6,970 nt of DNA from Candidatus Kerfeldbacteria bacterium (GTDB lineage Bacteria; Patescibacteriota; Patescibacteriia; SBBC01), in the NCBI GenBank assembly GCA_903854795.1, contig CAINXF010000086.1, forward strand, positions 1-6,970, written 5' to 3'. Position numbers and translations under genes: made by a program. Below, piece by piece: positions 1-6,246 of this stretch. How positions within the stretch are numbered: position 1 is the first letter of the stretch; every line of letters begins with the position of its first letter. Below the pieces are notes generated by a model. That model did not search any database and was not told the origin of the DNA. It saw nothing but the letters and a program-made list of their open reading frames with translations.

Positions 1-6
1 CCAAGT

Positions 7-822
7 ATGCAGATCTTCCTCCTAACGCTGCTCTTCGCCTTCGCCGGCTTCATGGCGATCGTCTTCCATAAGATCGTCCCTGATGGCGCCACCATCAAAC
101 AACGGTTTCCGGTCAAGCGTGCGGGACTACGGGATATCGCGCTGCCGCTCGTCGTCATCGCGATCGGTACGCTCCTGTGGTTTTTCACGCCGCATGCGAA
201 CCGCGACGCCATCTTTCAGAGCTTCATTATCGCCCTTCTCGCCCTTGAATCGGGGTTGCTTCTTCTCATGGGAAGGATCCAATCGACGATCATGCTCTAG
301 ATCGTAGCCGGGGTCTGTGGGGTCATCGCGTTCGTTCTGTCGTGGACGTTCCAACTACCCGCACTCGATATGCTCTTGTTCGTGTTCGGCACGCTCGGTG
401 CCTGGACGCTCGCACAACGACTTGGGTTCCTCAACGTCTGGTTCCTCATGGCTATCGTCCTCGGATTGACGGCATTCGACTACTTCAACGTCACCTCGCT
501 CACGAGCTCCGTCACTGCGTCCGGGACCGCCGTCACCTCAAGCATGCTCCTCGTCAGCATCGGCGAGGAAGCGCTCGGTATCGGTGACTTCATCTTCCTG
601 TCGTTATGCACGCTCGCGTTGATCGCTCGTTTCGGCAGCAAGACCGCGCTGCTGTTCCTCGTCATCGAATCATTGATCTTGTTCGCCACGGGATTCATCC
701 CTGCGAAGGACGGCTTCTTCTTCCCCTACCTCCTCGTCATGACGCCGGTGTTCCTGATCGTGTTCTTCGTGGCGTGGCTCAAACGAAAACGCACGTCGAC
801 AGGACGCGCGTTTTCCGTATAA
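7..822 (+). pseudogene. Presenilin/SPP-like GxGD intramembrane aspartyl protease, interrupted by in-frame TAG
   Basis: One frame runs from ATG 7 to TAA 820-822, broken only by TAG at 298-300. Read through, it is a 271-codon hydrophobic protein with nine predicted membrane segments, the presenilin and signal peptide peptidase number. Segment 6 ends in TAFDYFNV (Asp codon 478-480), segment 7 starts LGIGDFIF (Asp codon 586-588; human presenilin-1 has LGLGDFIF), and segment 9 starts PYLLVMTP (from 724), close to the SPP motif PALLYLVP. These are the two catalytic aspartates and the PAL-type motif of family A22, which cuts substrates within the membrane. The TAG lies in segment 4, and hydrophobic sequence continues on both sides. 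The next ATG (370) has no visible Shine-Dalgarno and would lack segments 1-4. The gene may be a recent pseudogene, contain a sequencing error, or be read through. The frame is open to the window edge, so the start could lie further left. The family call is fairly secure from motifs; substrate unknown. Confidence 0.72.
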
Positions 823-834
823 CTTTCTCGTTCG

Positions 835-1875
835 CTACTTCTTCGTGTCTTCCTCGACACGTTTCGCTTTTACCGCTTCGATAATCTTCTCGCGGATCGC
901 CGCGAGCGACTTCGGGTCCTGACGAAGCGCCTGACGCGCGACCTCGCGGCCGACGCCAAGCTTCTGCTCGCCAAAGGAGTATGTGTTGCCATTCTTGGTG
1001 ATCACGCCGTACATGAGGCCGGTATCAAGTGCGTCGCCCTCCTTCGAGATACCTTCGTTGTAAAGGATGTCGAATTCTGTGTTGCGGAACGGTGCCGCGA
1101 CCTTGTTCTTCACGACCTTCGCGATGACGCGATTACCGATAACTTTGTCGGCCTGCTTGAGCTGCCCAATACGGCGCACCTCGATGCGTACCGACGAGTA
1201 GAACTTCAATGCAGTACCGCCGGTCGTCGTCTCGGGGTTGCCGAAGAATACGCCGATCTTCATGCGCGTCTGGTTGATGAAGATGACGATCGTGTTCGAT
1301 TTCGCGACGATGGCAGTGAGTTTCCGCAACGCCTGACTCATAAGACGCGCCTGAAGTCCCATTTGCGGCTCGCCCATGTCCCCCTCGATCTCGGCCTTCG
1401 GCGTCAACGCGGCTACCGAATCGACGACGACGACGTCCACGGCACTTGAGCGGACGAGCGTCTCTAGAATTTCGAGCGCCTGTTCGCCGTTGTCGGGTTG
1501 GCTGATCAGCATCTCATCGATGTTCACACCAATCTTCTTCGCGTAGGCCGGGTCGAGCGCGTGCTCAGCGTCGATGAACGCCGCGGTCCCGCCGACCTTC
1601 TGGACCTCCGCGACGATGTGCTGTGCGAGCGTGGTTTTACCGGACGATTCAGGTCCGTAAATCTCGATGACACGACCGCGCGGTACGCCGAACACGCCCA
1701 ATGCGATGTCGAGCGAGAGGCAGCCTGTGCTCACCGCATCGACTTGCATCGTCTTTGCCTCGCCCAGCTTCATGATCGACCCAGCGCCGAAACGCTCACG
1801 GATCTGTTCGATCGCGGCGAGCGCCGCGGTGTTGCGATCGCTCACACCCATTTCCTTCGGCTGTTTGTTTGCCAT
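835..1875 (-). CDS. recA: Recombinase RecA
   Basis: This is a 346-residue RecA, the DNA-dependent ATPase that forms filaments on single-stranded DNA, drives strand exchange and triggers SOS co-proteolysis. Visible features are Walker A GPESSGKT (residues 74-81), Walker [11 protein letters not shown] (148-157), the [15 protein letters not shown] helix (172-186), [10 protein letters not shown] leading into the L2 loop with GNPETTTGG (212-220), and [15 protein letters not shown] (256-270). Length is normal for the family. The frame is open further upstream to 2055, but ATG 1875 is chosen because it gives a normal RecA N-terminus ([10 protein letters not shown]) and has an AAAGGAA ribosome site 6 bases away; the upstream extension overlaps the preceding gene. 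It is the last gene of the ftsK operon, 25 bases after its neighbour, leaving no room for a separate SOS-type promoter in the gap. It ends in TAG at the expected family C-terminus, so TAG works as a stop in this genome. Confidence 0.97.
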   Translation of the reverse strand: MANKQPKEMGVSDRNTAALAAIEQIRERFGAGSIMKLGEAKTMQVDAVSTGCLSLDIALGVFGVPRGRVIEIYGPESSGKTTLAQHIVAEVQKVGGTAAFIDAEHALDPAYAKKIGVNIDEMLISQPDNGEQALEILETLVRSSAVDVVVVDSVAALTPKAEIEGDMGEPQMGLQARLMSQALRKLTAIVAKSNTIVIFINQTRMKIGVFFGNPETTTGGTALKFYSSVRIEVRRIGQLKQADKVIGNRVIAKVVKNKVAAPFRNTEFDILYNEGISKEGDALDTGLMYGVITKNGNTYSFGEQKLGVGREVARQALRQDPKSLAAIREKIIEAVKAKRVEEDTKK

Positions 1876-1881
1876 ATGAGG

Positions 1882-1888
1882 TTCCTTT
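1882..1888 (-). promoter_or_regulatory. Shine-Dalgarno site of recA
   Basis: AAAGGAA on the minus strand, 6 bases before ATG 1875. It decides the recA start against the longer open frame reaching 2055. Confidence 0.75.
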
Positions 1889-1900
1889 GACGCCACTGAA

Positions 1901-2581
1901 TTAGTTTGTAGAAGAGGTGACGAGAATCCGTCGGACGACGGTCGTCGCGGTACCGCGCTTCTTCTGCGCGCTGACGATGATCGTATTGAGTCCGTCTTGC
2001 AGATCGAGTTGCTCTCGGAACTGCCCTTGGCGATCGACGAGGACCACCTTACCATTCACGGTGACCGTGATCTCGGGGGCCGTAGTACCTTGTAGTTCGA
2101 CTGACCGATTCGTGGTGGTCATCTGGTCGGGCGGCGAAACCACCACAAGCGACGGCGGTGCAGTAAAGTTACGGATTTCCAGCCCCAAGTATATCAGAAT
2201 GGCGATGCCGAGCACAAGGACAACCGCCCACTTTATACCCTCCGGCGTCAAGCGCGCACGCACCCTAACCGGTGTGGCGGGCGCCCCAGATGGCGCCGGC
2301 GATAACTTATCGGCAACCTGCAGTTCCCGCTCAAAAAGGCCGATCGCAGTTTCTTCGCTCACCTCGAGCAGTCGCGCGTATTTTTTGACAAAGTTTTTCG
2401 CATACACCGTGCCTGGAAGATCACGGTAGCGCCCCTCCTCGATCGTCTGAATATACTTCGCGCTGATGCCGCTGCGGGATGCCGCCTCATCAACCGAAAA
2501 CCCGAGTTCTTCGCGAACCCGCTTGAGCCGCTCACCGAGCGTATCGGTCGCGCCGATCGATTTTTTTCGAAATGCCGACAT
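1901..2581 (-). CDS. RodZ-like helix-turn-helix membrane protein with extracytoplasmic Ig-like domain
   Basis: A 226-residue single-pass membrane protein. Residues 13-75 form a RodZ-type helix-turn-helix ([20 protein letters not shown], then [14 protein letters not shown] and [16 protein letters not shown]). A linker with Pro/Ala follows (about 93-104), a transmembrane helix (about 117-136), and then a compact beta-rich domain (about 143-222; [41 protein letters not shown]) of the Ig-like/glucodextranase-B-like type. In RodZ the cytoplasmic domain binds MreB and organises cell-wall elongation. Here the outer domain differs from classical RodZ, so I give no gene symbol. The arrangement is familiar from Patescibacteria. 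The ATG overlaps the ftsK stop by one base (TAATG) and has no clear Shine-Dalgarno, suggesting translational coupling. The role in cell shape is inferred; a transcription-factor role cannot be excluded. Confidence 0.85.
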   Translation of the reverse strand: MSAFRKKSIGATDTLGERLKRVREELGFSVDEAASRSGISAKYIQTIEEGRYRDLPGTVYAKNFVKKYARLLEVSEETAIGLFERELQVADKLSPAPSGAPATPVRVRARLTPEGIKWAVVLVLGIAILIYLGLEIRNFTAPPSLVVVSPPDQMTTTNRSVELQGTTAPEITVTVNGKVVLVDRQGQFREQLDLQDGLNTIIVSAQKKRGTATTVVRRILVTSSTN

Positions 2582-4860
2582 TATTGGGACACGTCCGACT
2601 GCTCATCATCGGAGCTCGTATCCTCAACAACATCATGTATTGTCTCCTCGACATCATCACCCACGGCACTTTCCGCCTCGAACTCACCTCGACTGATCAA
2701 TATCTCACGTGGTTTTGCGCCATCACCGGGTCCGATGATGCCTCGCTCTTCAAGCAGATCGAGGATGCGTGCGGCACGGGCATACCCGACGCGAAGCCTG
2801 CGCTGCAGGAATGATGCCGACGCTTTACCCGAACGAAGGATGAGCTCCTTTGCTTCGTTCAACAGCTCGTCCTCGCCGAACTCGTCATATCCACCATCGG
2901 ACGTGACGAGCGTTCCCGCGCTCGGCGTCTTTTCCGTGACATCCGTGATGTAGTCGGGCTTCCCCTGCTCCTTGAGGTACCCGGTCACGCGGGTGATCTC
3001 CTGGTCGGAGAGGAATGCGCCCTGGACGCGCTTCGGCTTCGAAAGGTCGCTCGAAACGAAGAGCATGTCGCCTTTACCCAACAGTTTTTCCGCACCCGAG
3101 AGGTCGAGGATCGTACGCGAGTCAATGGCCGACGCGACGTTGAACGCGATACGTGCGGTGATGTTCGCCTTGATGAGTCCTGTGATCACGTTAACGCTCG
3201 GCCGCTGGGTCGCGACAACGAGGTGGATGCCGACCGCACGTGCCATCTGGGCGAGCCGGATGATCGCACCTTCGACCTCCTGCGCCGCGACGGCCATGAG
3301 GTCCGCAAGCTCGTCGATGATGACCATGATATACGGCATGTCATCGGGAGCGTCTTGATGGTACGCCTGGATGTTGCGCTTACCGGCGTTCGAAAGTACT
3401 TGGAACCGGCGGTCCATCTCGCCGACGATCCATCGGAGCGCATTTACGGTCTTCTGCGTCTCGGTGATGACCGGTGTGAGCAGGTGCGGAATGTCGTTGT
3501 ACACGGTGAACTCAACGCGCTTCGGGTCGATCAAAATAAACTTCAGGTCGTCCGGCGAGTTCGCATACAGAAGCGACACGATGAGCGAGTTCAACATGAC
3601 CGATTTACCCGAGTTTGTGGCACCGGCGATCAGGAGGTGCGGCATCGGGTCGAGGTTCGCGACCCACGGTTTGCCGGCGACGTCCTTGCCGAGCGCAAAC
3701 GTCAGGTTCGTCTTACGTTTCTTGAACGCCTCGGATTCTATGATCTCGCGAAGGTTCACGATCGCGACCGTTTCGTTCGGCACTTCGATGCCGACGAGTG
3801 ACATGCCAGGGATCGGCGCTTCGATGCGGAGCGGGTGCGCAGCGAGCGCGAGCGACAGGTCGTTCAGGAGCGTGGTGATCTGACTGAGCTTCACGCCTTC
3901 AGCGGGCTTCAGCGTGAACTGCGTGACGGTCGGGCCAACGTTGACGTCGCCCATCGTGACCGCGATGCCGAACGTCTCGAGCGTACGACGGATGAGCTCC
4001 TTCTTCTCCTCGATGCGACTCTGTGTCGGCTTCGACGGATGGTTCTCGAGGAGACTCGTCGGCATCTCGATCTTCCGCCTGATCTTCTTCACCGGCTCTT
4101 CGAAAAGCTTCGTTTGGGTGTCAGGCGTGACGCTCGCGTTCACTTCGGCAGCGACCTTCGTCGCGGTGAACTGCGTTCCGCTGTCAGGCGCTTCCTCAGC
4201 ACCTTCGTCATCAGCGTGATTGTCAGGTCCGATCGATTCATCACGTTGGCGTTCCAATTTATACCGCATCGTGAACCACCATGACCGGATCGCGTCATAC
4301 ACTGTTTCCACGATATTGCCGCGTGATGCGATATTCTTGAGCGTAGTGTTGAAGGTCACGAGAAGCGCGATGATGAATAACGCTACGAGGATTACGCCGG
4401 TGGCGATCGAACCGACGAGTGCCCGTAACGGATAGCTCAATAGTAAGCCGACGTAGCCGCCACCCTTGCCGTCCACGATCGAACTCACGGCGTTCGCTTG
4501 GGACACGGTGAGATGCAATAGTGCGGTGCCACTGATGAACAGTAATATCACACCCACGTTCGATGAGGTACGAAGTTTATACCGTTCCGGCAGAAGCAAC
4601 AGGTAACCATATATAATAAACACCACCGGGATCAAGTAGCGCATGCCACCGACAAGCATTGTGAGTGCCTTGTCGATCTGAGTGCCGAGCGGACCCGCCA
4701 GCTTGAATAAGCTCAACAAAAAAATGACCGCAACGGTGAACAGTATCACGACGGTGATGCCGTGACGTGTCTCGGGTTTTAGCGGTTCTGACCGTCGTTT
4801 CGACTGCGGCTCAGCTCCCTGCTTCTTTGAGAGTGATAACTCGTCTTTTTTGGTTGCCAT
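2581..4860 (-). CDS. ftsK: DNA translocase FtsK/SpoIIIE
   Basis: A 759-residue membrane-anchored DNA pump that moves chromosome ends through the closing septum and, in species with dif/Xer, activates dimer resolution. Four membrane segments occupy about residues 33-53, 70-91, 101-118 and 136-170. An acidic/charged linker (about 200-265) follows, then the alpha domain (about 280-375). The RecA-like beta motor has Walker A GATNSGKS (413-420), DPKRVEFTVYNDIPHL (445-460), Walker B IMVIIDEL (511-518) and VVATQRPSVNVITGLIKANI (548-567). The winged-helix gamma domain (about 660-722; LLNEAKELILRSGKASASFL, YARAARILDLLEERGIIG) reads polarity sequences in DNA. The linker is far shorter than in E. coli FtsK, as in many small genomes. 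The frame is open to ATG 4959, but that 33-residue extension contains the predicted -10 element and does not look like FtsK, so ATG 4860 (MATKKDEL) is chosen. First gene of the ftsK-RodZ-like-recA operon. Confidence 0.96.
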   Translation of the reverse strand: MATKKDELSLSKKQGAEPQSKRRSEPLKPETRHGITVVILFTVAVIFLLSLFKLAGPLGTQIDKALTMLVGGMRYLIPVVFIIYGYLLLLPERYKLRTSSNVGVILLFISGTALLHLTVSQANAVSSIVDGKGGGYVGLLLSYPLRALVGSIATGVILVALFIIALLVTFNTTLKNIASRGNIVETVYDAIRSWWFTMRYKLERQRDESIGPDNHADDEGAEEAPDSGTQFTATKVAAEVNASVTPDTQTKLFEEPVKKIRRKIEMPTSLLENHPSKPTQSRIEEKKELIRRTLETFGIAVTMGDVNVGPTVTQFTLKPAEGVKLSQITTLLNDLSLALAAHPLRIEAPIPGMSLVGIEVPNETVAIVNLREIIESEAFKKRKTNLTFALGKDVAGKPWVANLDPMPHLLIAGATNSGKSVMLNSLIVSLLYANSPDDLKFILIDPKRVEFTVYNDIPHLLTPVITETQKTVNALRWIVGEMDRRFQVLSNAGKRNIQAYHQDAPDDMPYIMVIIDELADLMAVAAQEVEGAIIRLAQMARAVGIHLVVATQRPSVNVITGLIKANITARIAFNVASAIDSRTILDLSGAEKLLGKGDMLFVSSDLSKPKRVQGAFLSDQEITRVTGYLKEQGKPDYITDVTEKTPSAGTLVTSDGGYDEFGEDELLNEAKELILRSGKASASFLQRRLRVGYARAARILDLLEERGIIGPGDGAKPREILISRGEFEAESAVGDDVEETIHDVVEDTSSDDEQSDVSQ

Positions 4861-4878
4861 ATAGTCTTTATCAAAAAT

Positions 4879-4907
4879 ATTGTAACATATTTTTGGCTCA
4901 TCGTAAA
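4879..4907 (-). promoter_or_regulatory. Sigma-70-type promoter of the ftsK operon
   Basis: On the minus strand, TTTACG (4907-4902, 4 of 6 to TTGACA) and TACAAT (4884-4879, 5 of 6 to TATAAT) are separated by exactly 17 bases, in AT-rich sequence. Transcription would start near 4872, giving a leader of about 12 bases before ATG 4860 with only a weak AAAG ribosome signal. The position rules out the longer ORF start at 4959. Predicted by eye only. Confidence 0.6.
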
Positions 4908-4911
4908 GACA

Positions 4912-4934
4912 AAAACCATCGTCAAAACCATCGT
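4912..4934. repeat. Two 11-base direct repeats between divergent promoters
   Basis: AAAACCATCGT occurs at 4912-4922 and again, exactly, at 4924-4934, a 12-base period. The pair lies just upstream of the ftsK -35 element and overlaps the -35 of the possible opposing promoter. Near one helical turn spacing is what a dimeric regulator site could have, but a chance slippage duplication is equally possible. Confidence 0.6.
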
Positions 4935-4947
4935 TTATCTGTATGAT
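4919..4947 (+). promoter_or_regulatory. Possible promoter for the 5018-5395 gene
   Basis: TCGTCA (4919-4924, 4 of 6) and TATGAT (4942-4947, 5 of 6) with 17-base spacing on the plus strand. It would give a leader of about 64 bases before ATG 5018. The -35 match is weak and lies inside the direct repeats. Confidence 0.35.
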
Positions 4948-5017
4948 AGATGAGCACACCGTGTTCCTAACCTCGCTTAGGCCATATCCGACTTAACAAA
5001 CTCAATAAATCGCACGA

Positions 5018-5395
5018 ATGAAAAAAATCTCCTCGGATACGTTATTCACGATCATCTCGGGATCACTGCTGCTCATCTTCGGCGTTCTGAACTTTTTCAT
5101 GAACTCGCCGATCGATCTGCAACTCAAGCCGTTCCACGCCACACTGCACGTAGTTCTCGGCATCAGCGCGTTGTGCCTCCCACGATACCGACGAATATGC
5201 ATATATTCGGTGACCATTGTTGGACTCCTGTTCTCGATCATCGGTTTCGCGGGCGTCAGCAACGTTCCCGGCTTGATCACGCTCAACGCGCCTCTTAACT
5301 ATGCGTATGCCATTGTCGGCATCATCGGACTCCTCGTCGTCGTATCACCTGCCCCGCAGACGACGAAGACCGAGCGACCTGTTATCGTGCAATAG
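5018..5395 (+). CDS. Small four-segment membrane protein, possibly DUF4383-like
   Basis: A 125-residue protein with a positive start (MKKISSD) and four predicted membrane helices at about residues 9-27, 39-55, 61-80 and 94-110, then a short polar tail (PQTTKTERPVIVQ). The second helix begins PFHATLHVVLGISAL, recalling the H-x-x-x-G-x-x-x-L pattern of DUF4383 membrane proteins, whose function is unknown; this match is only suggestive. No signal peptide cleavage site or catalytic motif is visible. No convincing Shine-Dalgarno precedes ATG 5018, but the frame is continuous and the membrane pattern regular. It is transcribed divergently from the ftsK operon and runs towards the minus-strand small-gene cluster. 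It ends in TAG. Confidence 0.75.
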   Translation: MKKISSDTLFTIISGSLLLIFGVLNFFMNSPIDLQLKPFHATLHVVLGISALCLPRYRRICIYSVTIVGLLFSIIGFAGVSNVPGLITLNAPLNYAYAIVGIIGLLVVVSPAPQTTKTERPVIVQ

Positions 5396-5456
5396 ACGAA
5401 AAACCGCGTCATCATTCGAACAGCGGTGCTATCGTATTATTTCGTACAAATTTAAA

Positions 5457-5489
5457 CCGGGCGCACATCTCTTCATGACGTGCACCCGG
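5457..5489 (-). terminator. Probable terminator hairpin ending the minus-strand small-gene unit
   Basis: On the minus strand CCGGGTGCAC (5489-5480) pairs with GTGCGCCCGG (5466-5457): ten pairs including one G-U, around a 13-base loop, followed by a weak U-containing tail (TTTAAATTT). As plus-strand RNA the stem has a C-A mismatch, so it fits better as the end of the 5626-6970 unit, though it might serve both convergent genes. The rest of 5396-5625 holds nothing else convincing. Confidence 0.5.
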
Positions 5490-5625
5490 GTGATTCTCTT
5501 CTACCGCTTGAAACTGGAGCGTTGGGGGATCTCGCCACTTCTTGGCGTATGATCAAAGGGAAACTCCACGTTTAGCGTTGTCGAGCGAGCTGTCTTATCT
5601 GGCTTCTGTGATGCGTTCGTTGCGA

Positions 5626-5817
5626 CTACTTCTCGTCGGTGACGCCGCGGAGCGACATGCGGTGCGCCTTCAGGAATGAGTGCAGACGCCGCTTGCTGCT
5701 GTCGCCGCTGCGCTTCGAGACGGTCGTGTCCGGAGGGCTGTCCACGGGCGCGACGGGCATCTTCTTGCCGCAGCCACCAGCAATTAGGGCAATAATGATG
5801 ATCGCGACGATAATCAT
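5626..5817 (-). CDS. Small putative lipoprotein, 63 residues
   Basis: The product starts MIIVAIIIIALIAGGCGKK: a hydrophobic run ending in a lipobox-like AGGC (Cys16), then a proline-rich stretch (PVAPVDSPPDTTVSK) and a basic C-terminal part (KRRLHSFLKAHRMSLRG). If lipidated, it would be anchored in a membrane by Cys16. The N-terminal region has no Lys/Arg, which is atypical of a signal peptide. ATG 5817 is chosen over ATG 5850 because AAAGGA lies 5 bases upstream and the longer form would bury the hydrophobic run. It aligns with the 40-residue product upstream through CGK[KR] and PSDTTVTK/PPDTTVSK, so the two are tandem paralogues. No known family recognised. Confidence 0.6.
   Translation of the reverse strand: MIIVAIIIIALIAGGCGKKMPVAPVDSPPDTTVSKRSGDSSKRRLHSFLKAHRMSLRGVTDEK
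5713..5730. repeat. 18-base coding repeat, copy 1
   Basis: CTTCGAGACGGTCGTGTC on the plus strand; it encodes DTTVSK on the minus strand in the 63-residue gene. It matches 5920-5937 at 17 of 18 bases, in the same reading frame, evidence for duplication of the two genes. Confidence 0.8.
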
Positions 5818-5857
5818 TTGTATCCTTTCGAAACACGAACATGTCACCATGCCGTGT

Positions 5858-5880
5858 GTTCACTTCGGAACTTCGCGGAT
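5858..5880. repeat. 23-base repeat, copy 1, upstream of the 63-residue gene
   Basis: Plus strand begins GTTCACTTCGGAACTTCG and ends GGAT. It matches 6080-6102 at 22 of 23 bases (C/T at one position). The inner part contains ACTTCG twice at 8-base spacing. It sits exactly 40 bases before the downstream start codon, the same distance as copy 2. Confidence 0.9.
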
Positions 5881-5899
5881 GACGTGATTACACCTGTTC

Positions 5900-5917
5900 G
5901 CGCCTTCGGACTGGCGC
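5900..5917 (-). other. Hairpin immediately after the 40-residue gene stop
   Basis: GCGCC (5917-5913) pairs with GGCGC (5904-5900) around an 8-base loop, the stem beginning at the last base of the TAG. No U-tract follows. It may be an mRNA 3'-end hairpin or a weak attenuator. Confidence 0.4.
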
Positions 5918-6039
5918 TACTTCGTGACGGTCGTGTCAGACGGTGCGGGACTGGGGTCGGGCCACGGCAACGGCACACAGCGCTTGCCGCAGCAGCAGAA
6001 CAGCAGGGAGAAGACGAAGAACAGATCCTCGAAATCCAT
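5917..6039 (-). CDS. Small Cys-rich putative membrane or lipoprotein, 40 residues
   Basis: The product starts MDFEDLFFVFSLLFCCCGKR, then a proline-rich tail (VPLPWPDPSPAP) ending SDTTVTK. A Phe/Leu-rich helix runs into three adjacent cysteines (15-17) with a fourth at 21. The acidic N-terminus (DFED) is unlike a normal signal peptide, so export and lipidation are uncertain. GGAG lies 6 bases before ATG 6039, supporting translation. CGKR and SDTTVTK align with CGKK and PDTTVSK of the 63-residue product, and the DNA over the second block is 17/18 identical. The reading frame stops at TAG where the paralogue continues, so it may be a shortened copy. Past the TAG the frame stays open for 18 codons and ends IREVPK-TGA inside the 23-base repeat. 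Confidence 0.55.
   Translation of the reverse strand: MDFEDLFFVFSLLFCCCGKRCVPLPWPDPSPAPSDTTVTK
5920..5937. repeat. 18-base coding repeat, copy 2
   Basis: CTTCGTGACGGTCGTGTC on the plus strand; it encodes DTTVTK at the end of the 40-residue gene, differing by one base from 5713-5730. Confidence 0.8.
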
Positions 6040-6079
6040 GACTGACTCCAGGGATAGGAACCACTATTGCGATTCCTTG

Positions 6080-6102
6080 GTTCACTTCGGAACTTCGTGG
6101 AT
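6080..6102. repeat. 23-base repeat, copy 2, upstream of the 40-residue gene
   Basis: Same sequence as 5858-5880 except one C/T difference, and again exactly 40 bases before the next start codon on the minus strand. The 40 bases between repeat and start are not conserved, apart from a ribosome site. Confidence 0.9.
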
Positions 6103-6125
6103 AGCGATGCGGTACTACTTCTCTG

Positions 6126-6143
6126 GGCGGTCTAGTTACCGCC
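6126..6143 (-). other. Hairpin enclosing the stop codon of the 25-residue gene
   Basis: GGCGGT (6143-6138) and ACCGCC (6131-6126) pair perfectly, with the six-base loop AACTAG containing the TAG stop itself. No U-tract follows. It could influence termination or protect the message. Confidence 0.45.
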
Positions 6144-6209
6144 GAGGAGTCCGCACGCGAGCATAAACGCGATCAGACCGATCGCCATGTACTGCCATCT
6201 GATGTGCAT
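6132..6209 (-). CDS. Very small lipoprotein-like peptide, 25 residues
   Basis: The frame encodes MHIRWQYMAIGLIAFMLAC followed by GLLGGN and TAG. A short basic N-region, a hydrophobic core and a lipobox-like MLAC form a near-minimal lipoprotein signal; if cut before Cys19, the mature peptide would be only CGLLGGN. GGAGGTG lies 5 bases before ATG 6209, the strongest ribosome site in the window, which is the main reason to believe so short a gene. It lies 57 bases after the C25/T9SS gene stop, in the same frame, with no other stop between. The general layout (hydrophobic run ending at Cys) recalls small lipoproteins such as entericidins, but no sequence match is claimed. Confidence 0.5.
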   Translation of the reverse strand: MHIRWQYMAIGLIAFMLACGLLGGN

Positions 6210-6214
6210 ACCTT

Positions 6215-6221
6215 CACCTCC
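6215..6221 (-). promoter_or_regulatory. Strong Shine-Dalgarno for the 25-residue gene
   Basis: GGAGGTG, preceded by further Gs (GAGGGGAGGTGAAGG), 5 bases from ATG 6209. It is close to the full anti-Shine-Dalgarno complement and much stronger than the sites of the ftsK-operon genes. Confidence 0.7.
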
Positions 6222-6246
6222 CCTCAGAATGGTGACCAGCGATTGG

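Noticed and set aside
298..300. Genome-wide reassignment of TAG to an amino acid
   Set aside because: recA and the T9SS domain both end in TAG at the normal family C-terminus, and the known code change in some Patescibacteria concerns TGA, not TAG.
1876..2055. A 60-codon N-terminal extension of recA to ATG 2055
   Set aside because: It lies inside the RodZ-like gene in another frame, is Ser/Arg-rich with no RecA similarity, and ATG 1875 has a good ribosome site.
1498..2429. Plus-strand open frames opposite recA and the RodZ-like gene
   Set aside because: Low-complexity antisense frames over well-supported genes, with no recognisable motif.
3223..3883. Long plus-strand open frames (192 and 170 codons) opposite ftsK
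   Set aside because: Arg/Asp- and Ser-rich translations without domains, fully antisense to a strongly conserved ftsK region; typical GC-rich shadows.
4861..4959. A 33-codon N-terminal extension of ftsK to ATG 4959
   Set aside because: It covers the predicted -10 and -35 elements and does not resemble an FtsK N-terminus; MATKKDEL at 4860 is normal.
5403..5427. ACCGC/GCGGT inverted repeat as a terminator for the 5018-5395 gene
   Set aside because: Only five pairs with a 15-base loop and no T-run after it; not distinguishable from chance.
5533..5547. CGCCA/TGGCG hairpin in the convergent intergenic region
   Set aside because: Five-base stem without a U-tract on either strand; weaker than the ten-pair hairpin at 5457-5489.
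5501..5863. 120-codon minus-strand frame overlapping the 63-residue gene
   Set aside because: Arg/Gln-rich with no hydrophobic or domain pattern and no supporting ribosome site; the overlapping frame with a lipobox-like motif and AAAGGA site is the better call.
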